From positions 2,690,255 to 2,754,254 of the forward strand of contig NZ_KI911563.1 of assembly GCF_000515335.1 (NCBI RefSeq): a stretch of DNA of 64,000 bases. Reading direction: 5' to 3'. The notes under the pieces are model-generated. The model was not told the DNA's origin. It made no database searches and saw only the letters and a program-made list of their open reading frames with translations. This document shows positions 26,451-33,493 of this stretch, one piece after another (positions within the stretch are counted from its first letter, which is position 1; each line of letters begins with the position of its first letter). The DNA is from Cohnella panacarvi Gsoil 349. GTDB lineage: Bacteria; Bacillota; Bacilli; Paenibacillales; Paenibacillaceae. A program made the translations under genes and the position numbers.

Positions 26451-27884
26451 ATGGCAATTTCAATAACGGATTATCTAAAAGTAGATAAAGAGAAGTTTGA
26501 TCAAACAGGGGCGTTTGATTGCATTTTAAACGTAGACTCTAAGTTTTTTATTGACCCTCATTTATTAAAGACCTGTGAGGTAAGCGAGTTCGAGAACTCA
26601 TATCAAAAAGTTAAGAAGAGATTTGAAGATATACTGACTGTCCTTAAACACTCCAAGACTGTTGGAGATGTATTTTGGAATAAGGCGGAAAGTTTCTTTG
26701 ATTTTCCTGAGGTAAAGGGACTATGCATTGGTTATTCAAACAAAAGCACACAAGGAAGTGCTATCGGTCCCGTACTAAGACAAAATTTATTGGCAACTGC
26801 AAAAAGTATTATTGATGCCGGAACCACGGAGCCTGAAATATTTGAACTCGTAGGTTTATTGGAAAAGAATATAGGTCCCGACAGGATTAGCGATATTGTA
26901 GCTAACATAATATTAGGAGATATTTTGAGATACTCGTCTAGTATCTTGGAAAGTCTTGGCGTTGAAACTATCAGGCTTACGGTAAGAGACCAGTCATACT
27001 GCTCAGTCAAAAATCCACATAATAATGCACCTGTTTTGTTAGTTCCTAAAGTTATTTTGCGTGATCTCCCTATTGCATTTGAATGGAGCGATATTGATAG
27101 GGTTTGTTCACACAATAGTGAGTTAAGAGATAAGGTAAACAATATTATCGGTGATACTTGGAAACAAGCGACGAGTCAGAAGAAAGAATTATTAAAATCA
27201 GTTGTAATAGAAGAGCCGGAATTATTAAAAGATTTGATCACATTGTACAGAAATAAACCTTCGTCCATATATGATTTTGACACCGACCGTTCGGGACAAA
27301 TTGCATGGTACGCAGCATCAAAGAAATATACCGGTGAGTTTCCTTTAAAGGATGTTCCTGAGGTAAAATCCCCGGCAGATCTTGTTGGTTTTATCAAAAT
27401 AATTTGTGAAAAGTACAAGGATTTAATTGAAAATAATGCACTTTCATCACTGTTGTACGAGAATAAGTATAAACCGAAGAAAGAGGAAGCAGCGCAAAAA
27501 CTCTTCTTTGGAATTGCTGATGCATATTGTGAAGCTAACAATATCGATATAAGCAGGGAAGTTAACGGAGGCCGAGGACCAGTCGATTTTAAGTTCAGTA
27601 AAGGTTATACCAATAGAGTTGTAGTTGAAGCTAAACTAACGACTAACAATCAACTATTGCATGGATTTGAGACCCAAATTAAAGAATATCAAAAAGCAGA
27701 GAAGACAACTGAAGGTATTTATTTGATAATTGACGTTGTTGGTGGATCTATAAAAAGACTGAATGACCTGTATTCATTAGTAGCAAAGTTTAAGCAAGAT
27801 GGGATGAGAATGCCGGAAGTGTACTATATCGACGCAAAACCTAAAGCCTCCGCTAGTGTTTATAACAGTACCGATGCTAGTTAA
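26451..27884 (+). CDS. PD-(D/E)XK-type nuclease, second gene of the pair
   Basis: A 477-aa protein whose C-terminal domain has a PD-(D/E)XK active site: Asp379 in GRGPVDFKF, then Glu393 and Lys395 in VVVEAKL, followed by a Gln-bearing helix (HGFETQIKEYQKA). The N-terminal 350 residues are a helical region I do not recognise, with FFIDPHLL, CIGYSNKSTQGSAIGPVL and IGPDRISDIVANIILG. ATG at 26451 follows AGGAGGTG. It is probably a DNA endonuclease in a restriction or defence role together with the zinc-finger partner. AT-rich codon use suggests horizontal transfer. Confidence 0.75.
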   Translation: MAISITDYLKVDKEKFDQTGAFDCILNVDSKFFIDPHLLKTCEVSEFENSYQKVKKRFEDILTVLKHSKTVGDVFWNKAESFFDFPEVKGLCIGYSNKSTQGSAIGPVLRQNLLATAKSIIDAGTTEPEIFELVGLLEKNIGPDRISDIVANIILGDILRYSSSILESLGVETIRLTVRDQSYCSVKNPHNNAPVLLVPKVILRDLPIAFEWSDIDRVCSHNSELRDKVNNIIGDTWKQATSQKKELLKSVVIEEPELLKDLITLYRNKPSSIYDFDTDRSGQIAWYAASKKYTGEFPLKDVPEVKSPADLVGFIKIICEKYKDLIENNALSSLLYENKYKPKKEEAAQKLFFGIADAYCEANNIDISREVNGGRGPVDFKFSKGYTNRVVVEAKLTTNNQLLHGFETQIKEYQKAEKTTEGIYLIIDVVGGSIKRLNDLYSLVAKFKQDGMRMPEVYYIDAKPKASASVYNSTDAS

Positions 27885-27969
27885 GGTTCCCGACCCTTCA
27901 ACAGGAGGTAGCGGAGAAGTTGGACGAGCTTCTGACGAGTGCAGCAACAGTCGTTCGTTCCTAGTCCTT

Positions 27970-28287
27970 TGTCACCATAAGCCAATCACCACCAAAATTC
28001 GTGGCAGTCACTTGGGCGCACCTTGCTCCGGTTGACTGCCACTTGTTGTCACGGGGGTGGCAGCGAACTGGAACCGTCGCGAAGGAGCAGCAGAGCAATC
28101 TCTGTCACGTTGTCACCAGAAGATACCGACTGGAACCGAACAACAAGGTAGTACAACAACAAATAGCTCGGAACCGAGGTTAGAAGGTGACAGCGTGACA
28201 AAAGTGAAGCTCGGAACCGCAGAGAAGGAGCAAGCGGAACTGCCACCACAGTGACAGAAGGTGACAGCTGGTGACAGAGGAGTGACA
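27970..28287. repeat. Cluster of ten GTGACA sites with interspersed GGAACCG
   Basis: GTGACA, in either orientation, occurs ten times. As TGTCAC it is at 27970, 28047, 28103 and 28111; as GTGACA at 28187, 28195, 28251, 28261, 28271 and 28282. So the left four face one way and the right six the other. GGAACCG occurs at 28070, 28132, 28170 and 28213. Iteron-like; could be a binding array or an origin remnant. Confidence 0.6.
28001..28042. repeat. 10-bp inverted repeat at the left of the GTGACA cluster
   Basis: GTGGCAGTCA (28001-28010) and TGACTGCCAC (28033-28042) are perfect inverted repeats 22 bp apart. They could form a hairpin or mark an element end. Confidence 0.5.
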
Positions 28288-28498
28288 ACAAGAGAAGAAG
28301 AATAAAAAATAATCAATGTTCTTGAAGCTAAGCGCTCCGCTTTTGACGTTACCGGGGATGTGGCTGAATCACTCTCTTGACCTTGTTACTCATTCAACAA
28401 GAACCTGACCCGACTACGGGGCTGTGGCTGGCTCCGTGGATCTTGCAACTGCTTTCGTCGACCTTTTGTTTACAAGCTGTTGACAAAAAGACGCAAAA

Positions 28499-28538
28499 GG
28501 GCTGCAACAGGCTACCAACTAGCAACCTGTCACAGCCC
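28499..28538 (-). terminator. GGGCTG-type stem-loop, copy 2
   Basis: GGGCTG-CAA-CAGG pairs with CCTG-TCA-CAGCCC. Read leftward it ends in TTTTGCG. It sits 33 bp beyond the rhodanese 3' remnant, so it is probably that lost gene's terminator. Same design as 24670-24709. Confidence 0.6.
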
Positions 28539-28570
28539 CCAAACCCGCGTCCGACGCGGCCTCTCGGCTC

Positions 28571-28630
28571 TTACTCTTCTCCCGCCGCAATCGGATTCCC
28601 CTCATAACTAATCCAATCACTCCAACTGTC
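28571..28630 (-). pseudogene. 3'-end remnant of a rhodanese-type sulfurtransferase gene
   Basis: The minus strand reads DSWSDWISYEGNPIAAGEE and a TAA stop, matching the C-terminus of the intact sulfurtransferase at 33494 (SWSDWISYGENSIATGDEE). The two share a 22-bp identical DNA segment. No other part of the gene is present. Confidence 0.65.
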
Positions 28631-29073
28631 GGATTTCCTGTGAAAATGCCTTCAAGAAGTACATCGAGATAATGGAGAATACCGATCCGGTGAGTTGATC
28701 GTCGTTGTTTCATCAGGTCCATTGAGTACCGACCGGTGCTTTACTCCGGAAAGGGTGATGATCGGCAAGTGAAGCGTTAGCGCCATTGGTTTGTAACGCT
28801 GAGAATACGGTAGAGCGTACAGCCCCAAGGTTTCAAGTCCAGTTCACCGTGCCTTGTTGTTGACTCTCGTTGCTCCGTAGAGAAGGTGGAACCTCTGTGG
28901 TACCGGTGGTAGCGAAGTGCCCCTCCCCCCCTTACCCCCGTCAGCGAGAGCCTACTGGCCCCCAAACATGAAGTACAATGCCACACGGAAGTTTGAGGCC
29001 TTTTTACGATGCATGCGCAGTGAAGGAAATAACCTTCAGTCTTACTCTGCAATATTGGAATCCGAATTGATAT

Positions 29074-31416
29074 TTAGCGTTCAAATATTGCATCAATTTC
29101 AGAGATATTTGAACTGTCTGATCTATCATAATCGCGTCTGTCTTCATAGTCATCATCTCTAAAAAAGGAGTCAATTACTTTTTCAATTTCACTTGAGTCT
29201 AGCTCAAAAGTTTTCGGAATTTTTATTATGCTTTTTATATCAACATTTAACATGTCTATCTTTTCATAGATCTCTTGTTCAACGTCCTCGACTATCTTTA
29301 CTTCTAATTTTGAGACAATCACATCTAAGTCAATATGTCCGTCCTCTTCGTCATTAGTATAGTATGTTCTAGTACTTTCCTGAATTATTTTTCCCATATC
29401 ATAGTTTTCGCAATAATTTGCTGCATCTATATTTCTAGCATAGTCTGATATCGCTTCATCCATTAAATCCTGGCACAATAACTTAAACCGTTCAGTATTT
29501 GCATTTCTTTTCATAAAGCTATCATTTAATAAGTTAATAGTAAGTATTAAATCATCTAGATCTAGATCTTTTAACAATTTATAAATGTTGTCTTCATCTT
29601 CAAAAAAATCAGATATGGAATAAAAATGATACAATTCATCATCTAGTAAACACTCTAAAATCTCAATATGGGTTTTCCAATCTTTATCTGGATAACCATA
29701 GCAGTAACCCTTCTCTAAGTAGTTAAAAATATTTCCTTTATATGTAATTCTCTTTACTGTGTTTTCACAGATATGAGCTGCAATAAAATAATTCTTTTCA
29801 AATTCATTTCTAAATACTATATTATTTATTTTTTCACTTTCTAAATATTTTAAGTACACGCCTGGCAAATCGTTCTTTGCGTAACACCGTTCTATTTGAA
29901 TGAAATAACAAATCGAACCTCGCACTTCATTTAATTCAACTACATTTTTTGCAAATACGTTTTTTAAATAGTCATTTACCGAGGGGTTAATAACTCCGAT
30001 TTGCCTAGTACCTTTATTGTCAAAAATACTAATGATCGACTGATTTAATCGTGATATAACCAAATCAAAGTTATTTAACGTATGATCAATATCTTTCATT
30101 TTTAGTAAACGCATATTAAAACATTCTCTCATTACACCATAATCTACATTAGTATCAGTTAAAGAATATAATATACTTAAAAAAGCCCTATCAACATTTT
30201 GAAGTCTTCGCTCAAATTCATTTTTCCAAATATCAGTTGGATTAGATAAATTATTAATAATATATTGAAAATACTTTTGTGGTAATACTTGATGATAGTT
30301 CGTAGCTAAAGTCACATGCTCAATTATACGAGGAGTATAGTTAGCATGTTGGACAATTTTTAAATAATTTTTATTTTCTCTAACGTTAGAGTAGTATTCT
30401 GGTGGTATGGCTTTAAAAATTAGATGGTTGTAAAAAATCCTCGATTTCTCAAGTAATGTAATTAGATTCATGTTAATAATATAGTTTCTTATTCTTCTTT
30501 CTTGAAAAAATTTATTAAAATCAATTGAACGTTCTTTGGCCTCGTTGAAAATAGTAATTCTTGAATTTAATATAAGCTTTTTGTTGGTTGTCAACTTAAT
30601 GTACTTTATCAAAGACAGCAATTCATTTTCTTGGGTCTGCTTCATATTAAAATAATGCTGTCCCAAGCAGTCATCTAACAGCACTATTTCTTTACACTCT
30701 CTATCACTTGATAAAGATCTTTTTATATCCGTAATATCTCCATTAGTCGAATATCTGACTCTGTATCCTTGTGAAGCATAAAATAGCACTAACATTTTAG
30801 ACGTAATTGTTTTCCCAACTCCAGGTCCACCCGTAATCATTAATAATCCATGTTTATCTAGATGCTCAACACATTGTCCGTATACATTTGTCTGTACAAA
30901 AAACTTAGACTCTTCATCAATATCACTTAGAAGCGATTCGCAATCAATGAAAATATCTTGATTATATATTTCATTTAAAATGTTTGAAGCATATAGCCAC
31001 AATTTATAATGTCGTCTTACTACATCATTATTTTCTTGCTGTTGAAGGAATTCATCTACTTCTTTTAGTGTGATAATATTCCTATCTGACTCCATGAAAC
31101 CTGAAAACATTTCATATATTTCATTGATATTTCCTTCGGTAAGTTGCATGCCGCAACAAATATAATATTGTTTTGGATTCAACCTTTGAACCTTTTCAAT
31201 TTCTTTTTTTAATGAACTACGAAGATTTGAAAAGCTACTTCCAATATAATGCTTAACCTGCACAATGATGTTATGTTTGTAAGTATCATCTGTTAGATCA
31301 ACGCCACCATCTCTCCCTTTAGAAAACAACCGCAAACTTTTAGACAGCTTTTTCTCCATTACATCTTTACATAACGCTTCAAATTCGACATCGTTAAGAT
31401 TGGAGTAATTAAACAT
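29074..31416 (-). CDS. Mrr-like nuclease fused to a STAND-type NTPase (putative antiviral)
   Basis: A 780-aa protein. Residues 1-115 are an Mrr-type restriction endonuclease domain: FEALCKDVM, then GRDGGVDL (Asp40) and IVQVKHY (Gln53, Lys55), the PD-(D/E)XK variant with Gln. Residues about 175-430 are a P-loop NTPase with Walker A GGPGVGKT (196-203) and a Walker B followed by Asp-Asp (IVLLDDCLGQ), as in nSTAND3 domains. The long helical C-terminus (about 440-780) likely senses a trigger; it ends in a very acidic tail. Nuclease-STAND fusions resemble Avs-type phage defence proteins. Very AT-rich, single gene. ATG at 31416. Confidence 0.8.
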   Translation of the reverse strand: MFNYSNLNDVEFEALCKDVMEKKLSKSLRLFSKGRDGGVDLTDDTYKHNIIVQVKHYIGSSFSNLRSSLKKEIEKVQRLNPKQYYICCGMQLTEGNINEIYEMFSGFMESDRNIITLKEVDEFLQQQENNDVVRRHYKLWLYASNILNEIYNQDIFIDCESLLSDIDEESKFFVQTNVYGQCVEHLDKHGLLMITGGPGVGKTITSKMLVLFYASQGYRVRYSTNGDITDIKRSLSSDRECKEIVLLDDCLGQHYFNMKQTQENELLSLIKYIKLTTNKKLILNSRITIFNEAKERSIDFNKFFQERRIRNYIINMNLITLLEKSRIFYNHLIFKAIPPEYYSNVRENKNYLKIVQHANYTPRIIEHVTLATNYHQVLPQKYFQYIINNLSNPTDIWKNEFERRLQNVDRAFLSILYSLTDTNVDYGVMRECFNMRLLKMKDIDHTLNNFDLVISRLNQSIISIFDNKGTRQIGVINPSVNDYLKNVFAKNVVELNEVRGSICYFIQIERCYAKNDLPGVYLKYLESEKINNIVFRNEFEKNYFIAAHICENTVKRITYKGNIFNYLEKGYCYGYPDKDWKTHIEILECLLDDELYHFYSISDFFEDEDNIYKLLKDLDLDDLILTINLLNDSFMKRNANTERFKLLCQDLMDEAISDYARNIDAANYCENYDMGKIIQESTRTYYTNDEEDGHIDLDVIVSKLEVKIVEDVEQEIYEKIDMLNVDIKSIIKIPKTFELDSSEIEKVIDSFFRDDDYEDRRDYDRSDSSNISEIDAIFER

Positions 31417-31637
31417 ATTTTCACCTTTGTTTGAAATGAATAAGTTACATCAACGTCAAGTTTCCTTTTTGGCACCTACGGCCACTACTGTTAGTCCAAT
31501 TTGATTTTTTGAACTACCTACTACCTTTATTCCATTATTCGACATCCGTTTCTTCATATCCTTTACAATTTAGTACTCATAGAAGCAGTTTCAAAATAGA
31601 TCTCAATAAGAATCATTATTGCTTAGAGCAAAAAACA

Positions 31638-31661
31638 GAGCACGGTCACCTCACCGCGCTC
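31638..31661 (-). terminator. Leftward terminator of a lost gene
   Basis: GAGC-A-CGGT pairs with ACCG-C-GCTC; read leftward it is followed by TGTTTTTT. It follows the gene remnant at 31687. Confidence 0.65.
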
Positions 31662-31686
31662 ATTTGGAATTCTGATATACTAAATA

Positions 31687-31806
31687 TCACTTTTTCTCTA
31701 CACCTGCTACTGTCACCGATTTTCCCCTCATATCAATCAAATCGCTCCAATCCGAAAATCTCGGCTTACGAGCGAACGCTCGATTGTACTTGTCGTGAAA
31801 GTATTT
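31687..31806 (-). pseudogene. 3' remnant of an unidentified gene
   Basis: The minus strand is open for about 39 codons, reading KYFHDKYNRAFARKPRFSDW, then SDLIDMRGKSVTVAGVEKK and TGA, with a TAA just upstream in frame. It has no start codon but is followed by a terminator, so it looks like the surviving 3' end of a gene. Family unknown. Confidence 0.4.
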
Positions 31807-32010
31807 TTAGTAACAATCGTATATTACAGAGCATCCCGAAGCATCCTCGCTTGCCATGCACCAAGTCCGAAAGCGCCCGTAGGACACGACTTCTCGGATC
31901 TCATTCTGTAGCAACGACCGCGTTAAAGACCACGTACTTTTATATTCATAATTAGTAAAATTAAAGCCTTTACTCTTTCTTGACTAAAGGCTAAGAATAA
32001 TGTAAATTGG

Positions 32011-32032
32011 AATAAGAACAAACGTTCTTATT
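32011..32032. promoter_or_regulatory. Perfect inverted repeat upstream of the RNA locus
   Basis: AATAAGAAC-AAAC-GTTCTTATT is a perfect 9-bp inverted repeat that overlaps the presumed -35 region of the RNA promoter. A good operator candidate. Confidence 0.5.
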
Positions 32033-32061
32033 GTATCGTTTGTTGCTCCATTGCATATACT
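32031..32061 (+). promoter_or_regulatory. Promoter for the paired structured RNAs
   Basis: TATACT at 32056-32061 is a good -10 element; TTGTAT at 32031 is a weak -35 at 19-bp spacing. A start seven bases after the -10 falls on G32068, exactly the first base of the first RNA stem. Confidence 0.5.
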
Positions 32062-32067
32062 GTTACT

Positions 32068-32143
32068 GGTGCGGCAGGTCACATCTGAGCGTAAGCTCCT
32101 TCTATGTGGCAGCCTTCAGTTGAAGGCGGGCTCCTCCCGCACC
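32068..32143 (+). ncRNA. Structured RNA unit 1 next to the DUF3800 gene
   Basis: A 76-nt unit closed by GGTGCGG/CCGCACC. Inside are CACAT/ATGTG enclosing GAGC-GTAA-GCTC, then CCTTCA-GT-TGAAGG, then GGGCTCCTCCC, which may pair alternatively with the closing stem. It shares a nearly identical core with unit 2 at 32213; the differing stem positions change in pairs (CCTTCA/TGAAGG versus CACTCA/TGAGTG), which argues for conserved RNA structure. Candidate structured RNAs have been described near DUF3800 genes (DUF3800 motifs of Weinberg and co-workers); whether this is one of them needs a covariance search. Confidence 0.7.
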
Positions 32144-32159
32144 ACCCTACAGTTATTGG

Positions 32160-32185
32160 AAATGTCAACTAATTAGTTGACATTT
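32160..32185. repeat. Perfect 26-bp palindrome between the two RNA units
   Basis: AAATGTCAACTAA is followed directly by its exact complement, with no spacer. CTACAGTT on the left and AACTGTGTAG on the right extend it imperfectly. In RNA it would form a long hairpin between the units; as DNA it could be an operator or a processing site. Confidence 0.65.
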
Positions 32186-32212
32186 AGATTACAACTGTGT
32201 AGTCTTTAAGTT

Positions 32213-32287
32213 AGGCGGCAGGTCACATCTGAGCGAAAGCTCCTTTTATGTGGCAGCACTCATTGTGAGTGTGGGATCCTCCCGCCT
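32213..32287 (+). ncRNA. Structured RNA unit 2 next to the DUF3800 gene
   Basis: A 75-nt unit closed by AGGCGG/CCGCCT, with the same inner layout as unit 1: CACAT/ATGTG around GAGC-GAAA-GCTC, CACTCA-TTG-TGAGTG, and GGGATCCTCCC. The core GCGGCAGGTCACATCTGAGC is identical to unit 1. Stem differences between the two copies are compensatory. It ends 15 bp before a strong terminator, so both units probably lie on one rightward transcript of about 260 nt. Confidence 0.7.
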
Positions 32288-32302
32288 CAACAAAAACAAT
32301 AA

Positions 32303-32329
32303 AGCAGCCCTCGGAGGCTGCTCTTTTTT
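32303..32329. terminator. Bidirectional terminator between the RNA units and DUF3800
   Basis: AGCAGCC-TCGGA-type loop-GGCTGCT followed by eight T residues rightward; leftward the exit is TTTATTGTTTTTG. It serves both the RNA transcript and the convergent DUF3800 gene. Confidence 0.85.
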
Positions 32330-33136
32330 TTATATAGGAATGAAAATATTTTTATAGTTATCTTTATTTATAAACGGATGGTAAAGCAATCCTCTCCATG
32401 CCCACTTTTCAAAGTCAAACTCACACCAATCAACAATATATTTAAAGCTACGCTTATAAGTAAAATTACTCGAAGAGCAGTTATAGATGCATAAATGGCT
32501 TCCACATTTTTTACAGGCAGCATTAACATTCAAATGATAATCAGTCATAGACTTCAGAGTTACACCTGATAAAAAGTCAGCAAGTCCCAGTATTGGATCT
32601 TCCTCTGGATTCATCCATTTTGGCTTTGAATGACGTGGATGTTCACCTGTTGAGTAACGTGTAACACTTGAAATATATGAACGAAGTGACTCTTGCGCTA
32701 GTGGATCGGTATTTCGATCAATAAATAAACGAGCTGTGGCTTTAGTTGACTTCAAAAACCAAGATAAGCGTTTAAACATAAGCCCATAGAGATAATTCAT
32801 AAGTTTTGTTCGGTCAACTAAGCCAGGCCCCATTGTTTCGTGCTTATTACATATCACCTGCGAGACAATAAATTCTGGTCCATCTTCGTCGATCTTTTTA
32901 AAAAACCGACCAAGAATTTTATCGTCTCTTTTAACCCTTGGATTTAATTTCTTCCACTCTAAGGGTGGTCTCATTCTTAGTACTTTACGTTTATGATCAA
33001 GAAGCGTTTCCTTCAATGCCTCGTCATCAGTCTCTCTTACTAGAATAGCAGTAACAATATAGAAGTGGGTCGAACCATTTACCCAAGGAATAGCTTTGTC
33101 TCCTGATTCCTCGCAGTAAATATTCCATTTCGTCAC
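32330..33136 (-). CDS. DUF3800 domain protein
   Basis: A 268-aa protein of the DUF3800 family. It has the N-terminal acidic motif (YCEESGDK; the family usually shows DESG, here EESG), Asp140 in ARLFIDRNTD, and Asp187 in LGLADFLSG, a spacing that suggests a metal-dependent nuclease-like site. A cysteine cluster (CKKCGSHLCIYNC, about 208-220) may bind zinc. The protein stops within 25 bp of the bidirectional terminator and is convergent with two structured RNA units. Biochemical role unproven; RNA-linked DUF3800 genes are known from comparative work. Confidence 0.85.
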   Translation of the reverse strand: MTKWNIYCEESGDKAIPWVNGSTHFYIVTAILVRETDDEALKETLLDHKRKVLRMRPPLEWKKLNPRVKRDDKILGRFFKKIDEDGPEFIVSQVICNKHETMGPGLVDRTKLMNYLYGLMFKRLSWFLKSTKATARLFIDRNTDPLAQESLRSYISSVTRYSTGEHPRHSKPKWMNPEEDPILGLADFLSGVTLKSMTDYHLNVNAACKKCGSHLCIYNCSSSNFTYKRSFKYIVDWCEFDFEKWAWRGLLYHPFINKDNYKNIFIPI

Positions 33137-33431
33137 GTTTCGGCACCTTCTCTCAAGATACCCCTAGTATATCTAATTCATCTACTATTTTACAACGAAC
33201 ATTTCATTCCCTCACATCGTGTTGAAGTTTTGATTAAAACGTTGTTAATTTGGTGTTGATTGGAATTACGGCCACGCTACGCTGTTGACTAGTATATTGA
33301 TGCGGGTATGCAGTCCGCTAAAGTGGGATTTTCCGGTCTTTTATTTGTCGGTACAGCACTTTGGTCCATACCACATTGTAAGTATTTTCATAAGCCGCTT
33401 GTTGACTCCTCGTTGACCTCCTATATAGAAA
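33137..33431. other. Intergenic region at the right edge of the island
   Basis: It contains the presumed promoter of the DUF3800 gene and the downstream side of the rhodanese terminator. No gene is recognisable. AT content falls back to the genome's normal level to the right of this point, marking the island edge. Confidence 0.45.
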
Positions 33432-33471
33432 AATACATCACCAGGGCGTACAAACCGCATGGCGATGTATT
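33432..33471 (-). terminator. Terminator of the rhodanese gene
   Basis: ATACATCACC pairs with GGCGATGTAT (one G-U type mismatch), then a T-rich exit leftward (ATTTTTC). It is 23 bp beyond the rhodanese stop. Same family as 19673. Confidence 0.75.
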
Positions 33472-33493
33472 AATTGAGTGGTTACTGTTATCC

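Larger units (their letters stand above)
27885..29073. other. 1.2-kb non-coding stretch in the island
   Basis: I see no credible gene here. It holds the GTGACA repeat cluster (27970-28287), a 10-bp inverted repeat (28001-28042), a leftward terminator-like stem-loop (28499-28538) and the 3' remnant of a rhodanese gene (28571-28630). The open frames across 28049-28316 appear on both strands and are repeat-driven. From 28640 to 29073 nothing recognisable. Confidence 0.6.
31417..32010. other. Intergenic stretch between the STAND gene and the RNA locus
   Basis: It contains the probable promoter of the STAND gene near 31430-31500, a leftward terminator (31638-31661) and a gene remnant (31687-31806). 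Nothing else is recognisable. Confidence 0.5.

Noticed and set aside
28049..28316. Short open frames in both directions in the GTGACA cluster
   Set aside because: Composition is driven by the repeats; products are low-complexity and overlap each other.
28790..28860. tRNA-like segment with a GGTTTCAAGTCC motif
   Set aside because: No matching acceptor stem or anticodon arm could be formed around it.
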